A program made the translations under genes and the position numbers. 36,574 nucleotides of DNA. Origin: Thermoplasmata archaeon. GTDB lineage: Archaea; Thermoplasmatota; Thermoplasmata; Thermoplasmatales; Thermoplasmataceae. The notes beneath the pieces were generated by a model that saw only the letters and a program-made list of their open reading frames with translations, did not search any database and had not been told where the DNA came from. The stretch lies in NCBI GenBank assembly GCA_021822985.1, contig JAKAPZ010000010.1, positions 1 to 36,574 of the forward strand, given 5' to 3'. Below, one piece after another: positions 19,568-27,340 of this stretch (position 1 is the stretch's first letter; each line of letters opens with the position of its first letter).

Positions 19568-20530
19568 TCAATTTAAAACCATTCCATATAAATCGGCTTG
19601 TTCTCTGAGTTCATTCACTTTGGGCAATGGCCATTTTCTATTTCTACCATTGCTTCTGATATAACTGATGAAAATTTTCACTTTTTCTTCGAGTTTATAT
19701 TTTCGAGACTTGGCCATGAGTAAATCCATATCAATATCATTCTTAACTTTAAATGCCAGCAATAGAGCATATGATGCATAAGTTTGGCTCTCCGGATCAA
19801 TAAGCAGAGTGTGAAGAATCTTTTCTTCCAATGTTAATTCAATCAGGTTTGGCTCAAAGTAATAATATGAATCAGATGTTATGAATTGTATTCCAAACTC
19901 AGGTGATACAGTGAGTGCGGTGGGAAAAGTCCCTTTGGGAAGTGCTTCAGGCTTGATATCAGAAAGAGACTTTATCCTGAAAAGACATCGATAACCGCTT
20001 CTCCATAGAATTACTGCATCTTTTGGCAGTATACCCATAAGATATTTCCTGCTGACCTGATCAGAATAGTCACTTATGAATCGTGACAGATATCTATCCC
20101 TGATCAACAGTCCTTCTGGCTCAGCTGTGATCATACCATGCATCGATAAGTTATTTAAAGCTCTCCAGGTAGAAACATGTGAAAGTTCATGTTCAAAACT
20201 CTCTTCTCCAGTTGAAATCCTGAATAATACAGGAATACTGGAGTTTGAAACCAGTTTTTCCCATGGAACATAGGGTTCAGTCTTTAGCATCTCAAAAAGA
20301 GATAAAGCATAATTCCTATCGGATATGTCCACATATTTCTTCATGCCTTCTTTTCTTGTCTTTACAATTCCCTTGATCTCAAGGCTTTTGACATTTTTGG
20401 AAACAGAACTTTCTGGAATTTTCATTAAAGTTGATAATTCCCGGATGGATGCCTCTCTGTGGTCAGTGATAATCCTGACAGTGAAAATTTCGCCTTTTGA
20501 GAAAGTGAATGGTAATGTTTGTACTTTCAT
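19568..20530 (-). CDS. Winged-helix DNA-binding protein with a C-terminal domain of unknown function
   Basis: 320 residues. Residues about 10-75 form a winged helix: GEIFTVRIITDHREASIRELSTLMKIPESSVSKNVKSLEIKGIVKTRKEGMKKYVDIS. A second possible helix-turn-helix follows near 110-150 (VSTWRALNNLSMHGMITAE). The rest (PKDAVILWRSGYRCLF, YYYFEPNLIELTLEEKILHTLLID) resembles the effector or nucleotidyltransferase-like part of archaeal MarR/AbiEi-like regulators but is not firmly recognised. It probably acts as a transcription regulator. A TATA-like ATATATAG tract lies about 25 bp before ATG. It may control itself or the downstream MFS transporter, which is inference from adjacency. Confidence 0.65.
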   Translation of the reverse strand: MKVQTLPFTFSKGEIFTVRIITDHREASIRELSTLMKIPESSVSKNVKSLEIKGIVKTRKEGMKKYVDISDRNYALSLFEMLKTEPYVPWEKLVSNSSIPVLFRISTGEESFEHELSHVSTWRALNNLSMHGMITAEPEGLLIRDRYLSRFISDYSDQVSRKYLMGILPKDAVILWRSGYRCLFRIKSLSDIKPEALPKGTFPTALTVSPEFGIQFITSDSYYYFEPNLIELTLEEKILHTLLIDPESQTYASYALLLAFKVKNDIDMDLLMAKSRKYKLEEKVKIFISYIRSNGRNRKWPLPKVNELREQADLYGMVLN

Positions 20531-20758
20531 TTATGTTTCTAAATATGAAACTGCTATATAATGACTTTCTATTAATGAAATAATTATTGATAAATGATAC
20601 GTTATTATTACCATGAATCTGAACAAAATCATGTATCCCATGCTTTAGTCATAAAATCTGTTATTGACTCTGCTTATGATAAATATGGATCTCTTTGGAT
20701 CACGGGGGTAAATAATATATCCCCAAAATATTTCATTATGTGAATTCAGAGGAATTGT

Positions 20759-20971
20759 TCAGGAAACTTCTTTGCCTCGAGGAACCATGTTTCCGAATTG
20801 TACAGATATTGAATTGACATGAATTGTGCTTTGTAAAGAAACATTATTCTGGGTAACTACAATTTTAAGATTGTTACCTCCGTATGAGTTATCCACATCT
20901 GTGGAAAATCCAGATAATAAAAAAAGTGCCACCACTGATTTTCCTATAACAGCACTTATGTTTCTATTCAT
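20759..20971 (-). CDS. Possible pilin-like or secreted small protein, doubtful
   Basis: A 70-codon frame beginning MNRNISAVIGKSVVALFLLSGF, which resembles the (K/R)xxSxVIGxxxxxA start of archaeal type IV pilin-like proteins, followed by a beta-rich tail (NNLKIVVTQNNVSLQSTIHVNSISVQFG). It is far shorter than usual pilins, and no pilin operon is nearby. TATAATTTATAC lies 11-22 bp upstream of ATG. It may be a truncated remnant, a small real gene or chance; an overlapping plus-strand frame is less protein-like. Confidence 0.3.
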   Translation of the reverse strand: MNRNISAVIGKSVVALFLLSGFSTDVDNSYGGNNLKIVVTQNNVSLQSTIHVNSISVQFGNMVPRGKEVS

Positions 20972-21192
20972 ATATTTGCCGTATAAATTATACTGTATTG
21001 ATTTTTCTATTCCAAGTAATATGTCAGTGGAATGTGTGTCTCATTTCGAATCAGATTTCTTCCTTTAAACGATCTTCTTTGGTATGTCCTTGATGAAACT
21101 CTGTCCAAAGGAATTCCCCTGAAAGACAGCATATCTTATAATTGAAAATAAAAGAAGTGACGACTTATGTCACAAAGTCAAACACATCATAT

Positions 21193-21465
21193 TCATTCGA
21201 TGTGCTGTTCATTCTTTTCTCTTTGATTCCGTGGTGGTCTGTCCATAAATTTTATACCTAATTGGCAGTACAATGTAAAACAAATACATACCAGAAATAC
21301 CCACAATTCTATAGGTGATTGAAAGTTACCATCCAAGGCTTGATAAAAACTATAAAATTCAAATACTGTTGGAGGTGTTAACAGAATCCCAAGAGCAATA
21401 AGATTCTTCTTATTCCATTTTATATGGATTATAAAAAATTTAAGGAAGTTGTTTATTTTTCCCAT
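21193..21465 (-). CDS. Small membrane protein of unknown function
   Basis: 90 residues from the ATG at 21465, fixed by a strong GAGAGG seven bases upstream; that site overlaps the stop codon of the preceding gene. Two hydrophobic segments (KNLIALGILLTPPTVFEFYSFY and PIELWVFLVCICFTLYCQLGI) are joined by a short loop, and the C-terminus is charged (RPPRNQREKNEQ). It is not recognised as a known family. The 11-bp gap and the overlapping ribosome-binding site show that it is co-translated with the secreted/membrane protein gene upstream (21477-21917), so the two probably act together. Confidence 0.6.
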   Translation of the reverse strand: MGKINNFLKFFIIHIKWNKKNLIALGILLTPPTVFEFYSFYQALDGNFQSPIELWVFLVCICFTLYCQLGIKFMDRPPRNQREKNEQHIE

Positions 21466-21476
21466 GTAATTCCCTC

Positions 21477-21917
21477 TCAAAAGCACCGTGTAGCTATGGG
21501 TACAAATTCAGGAGCCGGGTTTGAATTGAGCATAGGGTAAGGCACGCCAATTGTTGTGAGGCACAAGTTAAATACACTAATTCCTATTTCAAAATAGATT
21601 CCCATATAACCACCCAGAGCAACGGTGTTGGCCCCCGTTCCAGATGCATAATAGATTAAATGGATGCTAATGTATGAATCAATGTTTTCAGTAATCTTCC
21701 TGATCTTCACAAATCTGTTCTCCGTAATTATATATCTTTCAAAGGCAACGCTTGACTGATTTATATTCTTTGCAAGCATTGCATTCAATTCATTGCCCGC
21801 AGCAGTATTTACATACTGATTATTGTGGATGGTTGCAGGATGCATTCCGGTTCTTAAGAACAATATCACGATGACGATAGCAGTTGCTTCCATTAAAACT
21901 CTCTTGATTGCCATCAA
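21477..21917 (-). CDS. Membrane-anchored protein of unknown function
   Basis: 146 residues (ATG at 21917; a second ATG is the next codon). One N-terminal hydrophobic helix (EATAIVIVILFLRTGM, residues about 9-24) is followed by a polar, Asn-rich region (HNNQYVNTAAGNELNAMLAKNINQSS) and a hydrophobic segment near 100-120 (ANTVALGGYMGIYFEIGISVF). The final part, PMLNSNPAPEFVPIATRCF, is polar. The design suggests a protein anchored in the membrane with its bulk outside. No family recognised. It is the first gene of a two-gene unit with 21193-21465. Confidence 0.5.
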   Translation of the reverse strand: MMAIKRVLMEATAIVIVILFLRTGMHPATIHNNQYVNTAAGNELNAMLAKNINQSSVAFERYIITENRFVKIRKITENIDSYISIHLIYYASGTGANTVALGGYMGIYFEIGISVFNLCLTTIGVPYPMLNSNPAPEFVPIATRCF

Positions 21918-22234
21918 AGCCGGATAATATATATTTGAATATTGCGCGACATACAGTGACTTGCAGAATTTAGTAATGAATCTTCGATATTATAACAAAA
22001 TAATTTTAATAAACCAATGCTCCTGCTAAAGTGAAACCTATTTGAAAGAGACCGGTGAAGAATTATTGGATGAGCATAAGTTGTGATCTGCTCCATCAAA
22101 AAGGGGAGTATTGCATTTCAACTATATTTTTACTGTCTCAGTGGAACGATAATGATATAAGTTTCATGATTACAGTTCCTGATGATCTCTCATATGTCCG
22201 TATGATTATATACGTATATGCATGTATAAGTATT
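21918..22234. other. 317-bp intergenic stretch holding divergent promoters
   Basis: It separates the minus-strand membrane gene from the plus-strand vapB. Frames crossing it are poor protein. Near its right end lies the vapB promoter, with an ATATACGTATAT palindrome at 22208-22219 overlapping the TATA-like element. Nothing else was recognised. Confidence 0.4.
22208..22219. promoter_or_regulatory. Probable vapB operator overlapping its TATA box
   Basis: ATATACGTATAT is a perfect 12-bp palindrome centred about 22 bp before the vapB ATG at 22235, followed by TGCATGTATA. It overlaps the TATA-like ATTATATAC. VapB-type antitoxins usually repress their own operon, so an operator here is expected. 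A very similar string, ACGTATATATGCATG, precedes the unrelated vapB at 24245. Confidence 0.5.
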
Positions 22235-22459
22235 ATGACTAAGCCCGTAACCTTATCTGATGCAGCTTATGAAGCATTGACAAAAGTAAAAGGAAAAGAT
22301 ATGTCCTTTTCGGATGCGGTTCTGATGCTGGTGGAAAAATCCAAACAAAAACGGGATTTCCAGAGGTTTGCAGGCATGTTAAAATCACAGGCACCGGAAT
22401 TAGAGAAATTTAAAGAAGAGATAGAAGGGGATAGAACCAGAAACGTCGGGAAGATGTGA
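22235..22459 (+). CDS. vapB: VapB-type antitoxin (DUF217/PF02697-like)
   Basis: 74 residues from the ATG at 22235; longer upstream starts cross the promoter and are unlikely. The sequence starts MTKPVTLSDAAYEALTKVKG and continues KDMSFSDAVLMLVEKSKQK, the TLSDxAYxxLxxxKxxxxSFSDV pattern of archaeal VapB antitoxins of the DUF217 family. The tail is acidic and would embrace the toxin. It binds DNA as a dimer to repress its operon and inhibits the VapC RNase. The downstream vapC begins four bases after its stop but is disrupted, so this antitoxin no longer guards a working partner. Partial copies of this gene lie at 24938-25108 and 32820-32908. Confidence 0.85.
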   Translation: MTKPVTLSDAAYEALTKVKGKDMSFSDAVLMLVEKSKQKRDFQRFAGMLKSQAPELEKFKEEIEGDRTRNVGKM

Positions 22460-22463
22460 ATTC

Positions 22464-22828
22464 ATGGTGGTACTCGATACAAATATAATCATCGACTACT
22501 TGATAGGAAAAGAGAATATAGTAAAAGAAGTAGACAGTTACAATAAAGATGAGTTAGCTATCACATTTGTTAATGAATATGAGTTATAGAAACATAAGAA
22601 CAGAGGAATACTGGAAGATGCGGTTCAAAACCTCAAAATATATCATTCAAACGAGTTATCAGCAGGTCAGCAGACAAATCTTATAGAGAACTCAGGTCAA
22701 CCGGAAAAATGATGAGCGATAATGGCCTTCTAATATTGGGGGTGTGCATAGCTAACAATGAAACTCTTATCACTCAGGACAAGGCTTTTGCGTATCTTGA
22801 GAGTGAATTTATCAAAATATTAAAATAA
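22464..22828 (+). pseudogene. Disrupted vapC (PIN-domain RNase toxin)
   Basis: The first frame reads MVVLDTNIIIDYLIGKENIVKEV and stops at an in-frame TAG at codon 42, just after NEYEL, which holds the second PIN acidic residue. It continues as KHKNRGILEDAVQNLKIY, then a frameshift near the middle moves the rest to another frame: SADKSYRELRSTGKMMSD, then GLLILGVCIANNETLITQDKAF and EFIKILK. That order and content match a full-length VapC of about 120 residues (first Asp in LDTN, last in ITQD). At least one nonsense and one frameshift mutation make it non-functional; residues of the third acidic site also look altered (SDNGLL). Confidence 0.85.
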
Positions 22829-23093
22829 AGGTTATTTGCCAGATATATGGACAAATTCAGGTGCTGACTCAAAAATTTTTAGTGAGATGATAGCTGCAGG
22901 ATTCCGGTTAAAAAGCAGGAAGTTTTCATTTTGTGCAATATACCATACATTTCCTTATACGATCTGGTTCAAACACCACAGAATCCTTCATTAATATTGA
23001 TATACAAAGAATTGCAAAGCAATTATGTTGATATATAATAACAAACTAACAAAAGATAACATTTATATCATACATATAGCATAACTTCTGATC

Positions 23094-23996
23094 ATGGGAT
23101 CCAAGTTTAATAAATACCCAGGTCTTGTTATCTTGATAGCATTTTTGTTCCTTGCAACATCTGCGCCTGTGCAATCCACATCCGGACATTCATCTGCCAC
23201 TCCTCTCTCCGTCTCCACCACCTCGGACACATATGTAATCCTTGTGCATGGCTATAGTCCTGGCGATACGTCGGGAACTCCAAACACGGGAACCTGGTCT
23301 GGCGGGGTTGACTTCAGGAGCCAGCTTATTTCGGCTGGATATACTGTCGGTGTTGTTTCATACTACGGAAAGTTCACCATAACCTTCAGCAACGGATATA
23401 CCTATTCCAATTCCTCCTTCTTCGGCACAGCCAATACCCCAATCCAGAACATCGGTTCTCAGTTCGGTATTGCAATGTCAAGGATTTTCTCATCCGGTAC
23501 CACGAACGTTGACATAGTCGCTCACAGCATGGGTGGGCTTGTCACCCTCTATGCACTCGAGCACTATTATGATCCTCACATTGCACTGAAGAATGTGATA
23601 TTCATTGCCTCGCCATTCGGTGGATCGCCTTTTGCAAATGTGGCCCAGTTCCTTGGACTGTCCAGCATTGTAGGCTGCGAGGCCTATCAGATGGAAGGAG
23701 GATCTCCATTCCTCACCGGACTTCAGAATAATGTTGGAAATGCATATATCAACTATCCCGGTTTCGTCTGGACCGTTTTTGCAGGGAACTATGATCCATG
23801 GTGGGGATACCTGTTCTTTGGTGGAAGTAATGATGGAGTGGTTTCTGTCAATTCCGCCACATATCTTGGGTATGACAATCTTTACGTGTTTCCGGATCTT
23901 CATACAGGAACCCTTGACGGACTTACCTGGTCCGGAGTGACTTACTTCCAGGATCAGAATGTGGCTAACACGATGCTGTATGTCCTGGGATCTTAA
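23094..23996 (+). CDS. Secreted lipase-like alpha/beta hydrolase
   Basis: 300 residues. A signal peptide (KYPGLVILIAFLFLATSAPVQS, to about residue 28) indicates export. The oxyanion strand VILVHGYSPGD (48-58) and nucleophile elbow VAHSMGGLV (142-150, Ser145) match PGAP1/triacylglycerol-lipase-type alpha/beta hydrolases; Asp247 in SNDGVVSVNSA and His270 in DLHTGT complete a plausible triad. It would hydrolyse esters outside the cell. A TATA-like TTTATATC lies about 30 bp upstream of ATG. GC content appears higher than in flanking TA genes, compatible with different ancestry. It sits alone between a vapC pseudogene and a vapBC pair. Substrate unknown. Confidence 0.85.
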   Translation: MGSKFNKYPGLVILIAFLFLATSAPVQSTSGHSSATPLSVSTTSDTYVILVHGYSPGDTSGTPNTGTWSGGVDFRSQLISAGYTVGVVSYYGKFTITFSNGYTYSNSSFFGTANTPIQNIGSQFGIAMSRIFSSGTTNVDIVAHSMGGLVTLYALEHYYDPHIALKNVIFIASPFGGSPFANVAQFLGLSSIVGCEAYQMEGGSPFLTGLQNNVGNAYINYPGFVWTVFAGNYDPWWGYLFFGGSNDGVVSVNSATYLGYDNLYVFPDLHTGTLDGLTWSGVTYFQDQNVANTMLYVLGS

Positions 23997-24213
23997 ATTT
24001 CGACGTAATGAGTTGATGCCTTCAAGGGACAAATCGTTCAGGATCTGACTTGAGTGGGAAAAACTGGGAAGCGTCGTCTTCAGTGCTTTCCCCTACACAA
24101 AAGATCTTATTTCCTACCGGGTCAGTTCACAGATTTCTTCATTTCTTTTTTTGCTTTTCAACATTGGTTCCGGGGCTTTAATCGTTTTAGAAACTGGATT
24201 TTCTGACAGTTAA

Positions 24214-24222
24214 CGTATATAT
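24214..24222 (+). promoter_or_regulatory. Probable TATA box of the second vapBC operon
   Basis: GTATATATG lies centred about 27 bp before the ATG at 24245, with no Shine-Dalgarno, implying a leaderless mRNA. The surrounding ACGTATATATGCATG resembles the operator region before the vapB at 22235. Confidence 0.45.
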
Positions 24223-24244
24223 GCATGATTACATATGTTATGGT

Positions 24245-24472
24245 ATGACAAAACTTGTAAGTATAAGAGTTGATGAACAAACATTTGAAGAAGCTAAGAG
24301 ATTGAAGATTAATTTCTCGGAAGTTATGAGAGAATCTCTGCAGAATGAAATAGAGAAGAGAAAGACTAAAGACACTCTTGAAACTCTTTCGAAGATACAC
24401 AGAATGCTGAAGAATGTGGACAGAGAACAGATTGTCAGCGACTTGAGAAAAGACAGGGATCAGAGGAGATGA
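24245..24472 (+). CDS. vapB: Ribbon-helix-helix antitoxin (VapB/CcdA-like)
   Basis: 75 residues from the ATG at 24245, placed one promoter length after a TATA-like box. The N-terminal MTKLVSIRVDEQTFEEAKRLKINFSEVMRESLQNEI is a ribbon-helix-helix fold: a beta strand, then two helices. The C-terminal helix is charged (KIHRMLKNVDREQIVSDLRKDRDQRR) and would wrap the toxin. It belongs to a different antitoxin family from the gene at 22235. Its stop is separated by one base from the vapC start, and GAGGAG within its last codons acts as the ribosome-binding site for vapC, coupling the two. Confidence 0.85.
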   Translation: MTKLVSIRVDEQTFEEAKRLKINFSEVMRESLQNEIEKRKTKDTLETLSKIHRMLKNVDREQIVSDLRKDRDQRR

Positions 24473-24473
24473 A

Positions 24474-24899
24474 ATGTCCTCAGGTTACATTTTAGATTCT
24501 AGTTCACTCTTTACTTTATTCTTTCATGATTCCGAAGAAACTGTACAAGAAATTCTTAAGGAGTCGTACATCCTTGATTTGACCTGCTATGAAATAGGCA
24601 GTGTTCTGACAAAGGGGAATGATGGCCACATTAAAGGGCTCGATAAAAACCTCATAAATAGTTTAACAAAGGAAATCGAAAAAATACTTGCCGGGATCAA
24701 TGTAATTAAACTCCGGGCCCCAGATTTATCTGAAATAATACAACTCGCATTATCCACGGGACTTACATTTTATGACTCGTCCTACATTTTTTACTGTAAA
24801 TCCCATCAATTAAGCCTGCTGACAGATGATAGCAAAATGTTTAGAGAGGCCATGAAATTGGGTTTAGATGCAAAGAAGGCAGAAGAAGTAATGAAGTGA
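24474..24899 (+). CDS. vapC: PIN-domain RNase toxin VapC
   Basis: 141 residues. The first acidic residue is Asp8 in YILDSSSLFTLF, the second the Glu in LTCYEIGSVL near 38, the third Asp in LTFYDSSYIFYC near 100, and the last Asp pair in LLTDDSKMF near 117. This order fits the metal-binding site of PIN-domain ribonucleases, which in characterised VapC toxins cut tRNA or rRNA. It is translationally coupled to the RHH antitoxin upstream and appears intact, unlike the two other vapC copies here. It ends in TGA, followed directly by a vapB scar. Confidence 0.9.
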   Translation: MSSGYILDSSSLFTLFFHDSEETVQEILKESYILDLTCYEIGSVLTKGNDGHIKGLDKNLINSLTKEIEKILAGINVIKLRAPDLSEIIQLALSTGLTFYDSSYIFYCKSHQLSLLTDDSKMFREAMKLGLDAKKAEEVMK

Positions 24900-24937
24900 C
24901 ATGCCTGCAATCCCGAAAACTGGATGGATTGCTCAGG

Positions 24938-25108
24938 AAAAGTAAAAGGAAAAGACATGTCTTTTTCGGATGCAGTTCTGATTCTGGTAGAAAAATACGA
25001 GTTAAAAGACGATTTCCACAGATTTGCAGGAGCGTTATAATTACAGCCACCAGAATTGGTGATATTCAATGAAGAGATAGAAGAGGATAGAACCTGAAAC
25101 CACGAAGA
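24938..25108 (+). pseudogene. Degenerate copy of the DUF217-type vapB
   Basis: This segment aligns with 22277-22450 of the intact vapB: it reads VKGKDMSFSDAVLILVEKYEL, DDFHRFAGAL, then a TAA, and continues PPELVIFNEEIEEDRT before a TGA. It lacks a start codon and has two in-frame stops. It is an antitoxin scar, placed tail-on between the vapC at 24474 and the minus-strand vapC remnant. Confidence 0.8.
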
Positions 25109-25120
25109 GGTAAACTGAAA

Positions 25121-25507
25121 TCAGACAATAATTGTCAATATGCCATTCTCAGAGGAAATCCTGCCCTGTTTCTCATCAGAGGTCACAAGATCGCAGTTTT
25201 CACCCAAAGCAGTAGCAATAACCAGTGAATCATATATTGTAATATGATATTTTGTTGCAATTTCAAAAGCAGCTTTTACATATTTCTTCTGGTCATAAAA
25301 TTTAACTATACGCTGGAATTCTTGCAAAACTTCCCTGGCACTATCCATTTCAAACTGCATGCTATTCACTTTCTTCCATAAGGCATTGCCGAGTTCCTAT
25401 ATTGATAATTCAATTGTCACTGGCACGTTAAGATATGGCCTCTGTTTTTCCCATCCGGGTTCTGCACTGAAATACTTGACAATGGTTGAGGAGTCAATGA
25501 TTTTCAT
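25121..25507 (-). pseudogene. vapC (PIN toxin) interrupted by one amber codon
   Basis: Starting from ATG at 25507 it reads MKIIDSSTIVKYFSAEPGWEKQ, then VPVTIELSI, an in-frame TAG at codon 37, and continues in the same frame as ELGNALWKKVNSMQFEMDSAREVL through YHITIYDSLVIATALGENCDLVTSDEKQG to the natural stop. All PIN acidic positions can be found (Asp5, the Glu before the amber, YDSL, TSDE). Only the TAG breaks a gene of normal length (128 sense codons). Genes elsewhere in the window end in TAG, so it is probably read as stop. The start overlaps the antitoxin gene by 14 bp. Confidence 0.8.
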
Positions 25508-25727
25508 TCCTGTCCTCTTGAATCGATTTTACTGCAAATCCTGCAGGAGAAGGTGATGAATGCTCACGTACGATAGATTCCAATTTATCCAGTGTATTCT
25601 TTACTTCCATTTCCCAGGCCAGTTTCTCCAGATAGTTCCTTGTTTCTTCGGAAGTATTGATTCCCAGTTGTTTCAATCTGGCCCTCGTTCCTTTTTTCAA
25701 ACGAACACTCATAATCTCGCTATCCAT
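25494..25727 (-). CDS. Antitoxin, VapB-like (ribbon-helix-helix type)
   Basis: 77 residues from the ATG at 25727 (MDSEIMSVRLKKGTRARLKQLG); an upstream in-frame start at 25763 is less likely. The first part has the SVRLKKGTRARLKQLGINTSEETRNYLEKLAWE pattern of a ribbon-helix-helix protein, followed by a charged, proline-containing C-terminal tail. It overlaps the amber-interrupted vapC by 14 bp and so still represses or antidotes a broken toxin. An inverted repeat TTGATTACA...TGTAATCAA at 25749-25794 upstream may be its operator. Confidence 0.75.
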   Translation of the reverse strand: MDSEIMSVRLKKGTRARLKQLGINTSEETRNYLEKLAWEMEVKNTLDKLESIVREHSSPSPAGFAVKSIQEDRNENH

Positions 25728-25748
25728 GGAAAAATCACCATGCAATAG

Positions 25749-25794
25749 TTGATTACAAACCAATAAACATTTCTGTAAATGAGGCTGTAATCAA
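25749..25794. promoter_or_regulatory. Inverted repeat upstream of the minus-strand antitoxin
   Basis: TTGATTACA (25749-25757) and TGTAATCAA (25786-25794) are perfect 9-bp inverted arms about 28 bp apart, 22 bp before the antitoxin start at 25727. An autoregulatory operator is plausible. Confidence 0.4.
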
Positions 25795-26008
25795 AACATA
25801 TTTGTGCTGAATAAGAGGAAAATAAAGAACGTTGTCAGCTTGTACTCAACGTTGCGACATGGAGTGCAGCACCATCTAATTTCCAAATTCAACATAAAAA
25901 AATATCGATTATTGGAATACAATAAGGACTTTGTTATTTCAATATGTAGTTGTTACAGGATTCAAAATTTTAAATTTGGATAGTGTAATATACAAAAATT
26001 ATTAAATT

Positions 26009-26028
26009 ATGTATAGTATACTATACAT
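26009..26028. promoter_or_regulatory. 20-bp perfect palindrome at the ATPase start
   Basis: ATGTATAGTATACTATACAT is a perfect palindrome that ends one base before the ATG at 26030. A TATA-like AATTATTAAATTA lies just upstream (25996-26008), so transcription would start within or right after the palindrome. This looks like an operator that would block initiation when bound. Confidence 0.6.
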
Positions 26029-26029
26029 T

Positions 26030-27340
26030 ATGGTAACAATTGAGGATTTCAAATATGCAATGACACTTTGGAATGGCTTAGAAATACCAGATATTATTGA
26101 GCGCGACGTGAAAATAGATCTGGACTCAAACAAAGTTATCGCAATCGCCGGCGTGAGACGTTCCGGAAAAACTCATGTGATGTTCCAGTGCATAAATTCA
26201 CTCCTGAGAAAAGGCATCAGGAGAGATAATATTTTTTACATTGATTTTGAGAATGAAAGGCTTATAGGTGCAAGGGCAGTTGATCTTGACAACCTTCTTG
26301 TTGCCCATCGGGAAATGTTCAACCCGGAAGGCACAGTATACGTTTTCCTTGATGAAATTCAAATTGTCGAAAACTGGGATAAATGGGTAAGAAAGGTGTA
26401 TAATACTGGAAAATACAGACTCATAATAACCGGTTCTTCTTATGAACTGCTCAGCAGTGAAATTGCGACCTCATTAGCCGGAAGAAACCTCACATATGTT
26501 GTTTACCCTTTTTCCTTTGAAGAGTACATTTCTGCCAGAGGGATTAAAATCAGCAAACTTCAAAAGTACTCAGCTGAGAAGGGAATAATCCTTAAGGTTT
26601 TTAATGATTTTTTAGAGTATGGTTCATTTCCGGAAATAACTTTAAATCCAAACATATCTCAAAGACTTGAAATACTTTCTTCCTACTTTGACGCAATTTT
26701 TTTCAGGGACATAATAAGAAGATATAGGGTGAGGGAGTTTGGTGAACTTAATATCTTTCTAAAAATCATTTCCAGCAAGTATTCTTCCTATTTCAGTTCG
26801 GTTAAATCACTCAATTATTTCAAAAGCATGGGAATGAAAATTAGCAGAGTAACCATATTGAATTTCCTTGAATATGCAAAATCTGTTTTTCTGGTAGGGT
26901 TGCTTGAACAATATGAGAAAAGCGTACAAAATCGTGTTTCCGGTCAGACTAAGAGCTACATCATAGATATAGGAATCTCAAGGCTTTTTACAGACATAGA
27001 TAGGGGGAGGGCCCTTGAAAATGCAGTATACCTTGAACTCTTAAGAAAAAAGGGCCCGGGAGACACTATAAACTATTTGAAACTTAAATCGGGCAAGGAA
27101 GTGGACTTTATTACTGGAGGTGCAGCCAGGGAGCTCATACAGGTGTGTTATGATGTATCCGATCATAAGACCAGGTCGCGTGAAACCAGTGCAATAGTTG
27201 AAGCTGCTTTAAAATTGGGATTGATGAAGGGAACCATAATCACATACGATTATGAGATGGATGAAACGATTGATGGTATTTTCATACATTACGTACCATT
27301 TTGGTTATGGGCCATACCTGAGATTGGTGTGAAAACATAG
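26030..27340 (+). CDS. AAA+ ATPase with C-terminal DUF4143 domain
   Basis: 436 residues from the ATG at 26030; an in-frame ATG at 26009 lies inside the operator palindrome and is less likely. Walker A GVRRSGKTH is at 41-49, Walker B VYVFLDEIQ at 103-111, and a sensor region ITGSSYELLSSEIATSLAGR near 140. The C-terminal half contains DIGISRLF, ALENAVYLELLRKKG and LKSGKEVDFITGG...LIQVCYDV, the DUF4143 module that has a restriction-endonuclease-like fold. These archaeal ATPases (PF13173/PF13635) are common in accessory regions and their role is unknown; a DNA-linked or toxin-antitoxin role has been suggested only by context. It ends in TAG. Confidence 0.9.
   Translation: MVTIEDFKYAMTLWNGLEIPDIIERDVKIDLDSNKVIAIAGVRRSGKTHVMFQCINSLLRKGIRRDNIFYIDFENERLIGARAVDLDNLLVAHREMFNPEGTVYVFLDEIQIVENWDKWVRKVYNTGKYRLIITGSSYELLSSEIATSLAGRNLTYVVYPFSFEEYISARGIKISKLQKYSAEKGIILKVFNDFLEYGSFPEITLNPNISQRLEILSSYFDAIFFRDIIRRYRVREFGELNIFLKIISSKYSSYFSSVKSLNYFKSMGMKISRVTILNFLEYAKSVFLVGLLEQYEKSVQNRVSGQTKSYIIDIGISRLFTDIDRGRALENAVYLELLRKKGPGDTINYLKLKSGKEVDFITGGAARELIQVCYDVSDHKTRSRETSAIVEAALKLGLMKGTIITYDYEMDETIDGIFIHYVPFWLWAIPEIGVKT

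Noticed and set aside
21914-22099. 61-codon minus-strand frame upstream of the two membrane genes
   Set aside because: No protein-like pattern, and it overlaps the next gene start in a promoter region.
22055-22234. 60-codon N-terminal extension of the DUF217 vapB
   Set aside because: It crosses the palindromic promoter, and the family starts at the later ATG (MTKPVTLSD).
25121-25507. Pyrrolysine-type recoding of TAG
   Set aside because: Clearly functional genes in the window end in TAG, and the other broken vapC also has a frameshift; pseudogenes are the simpler reading.
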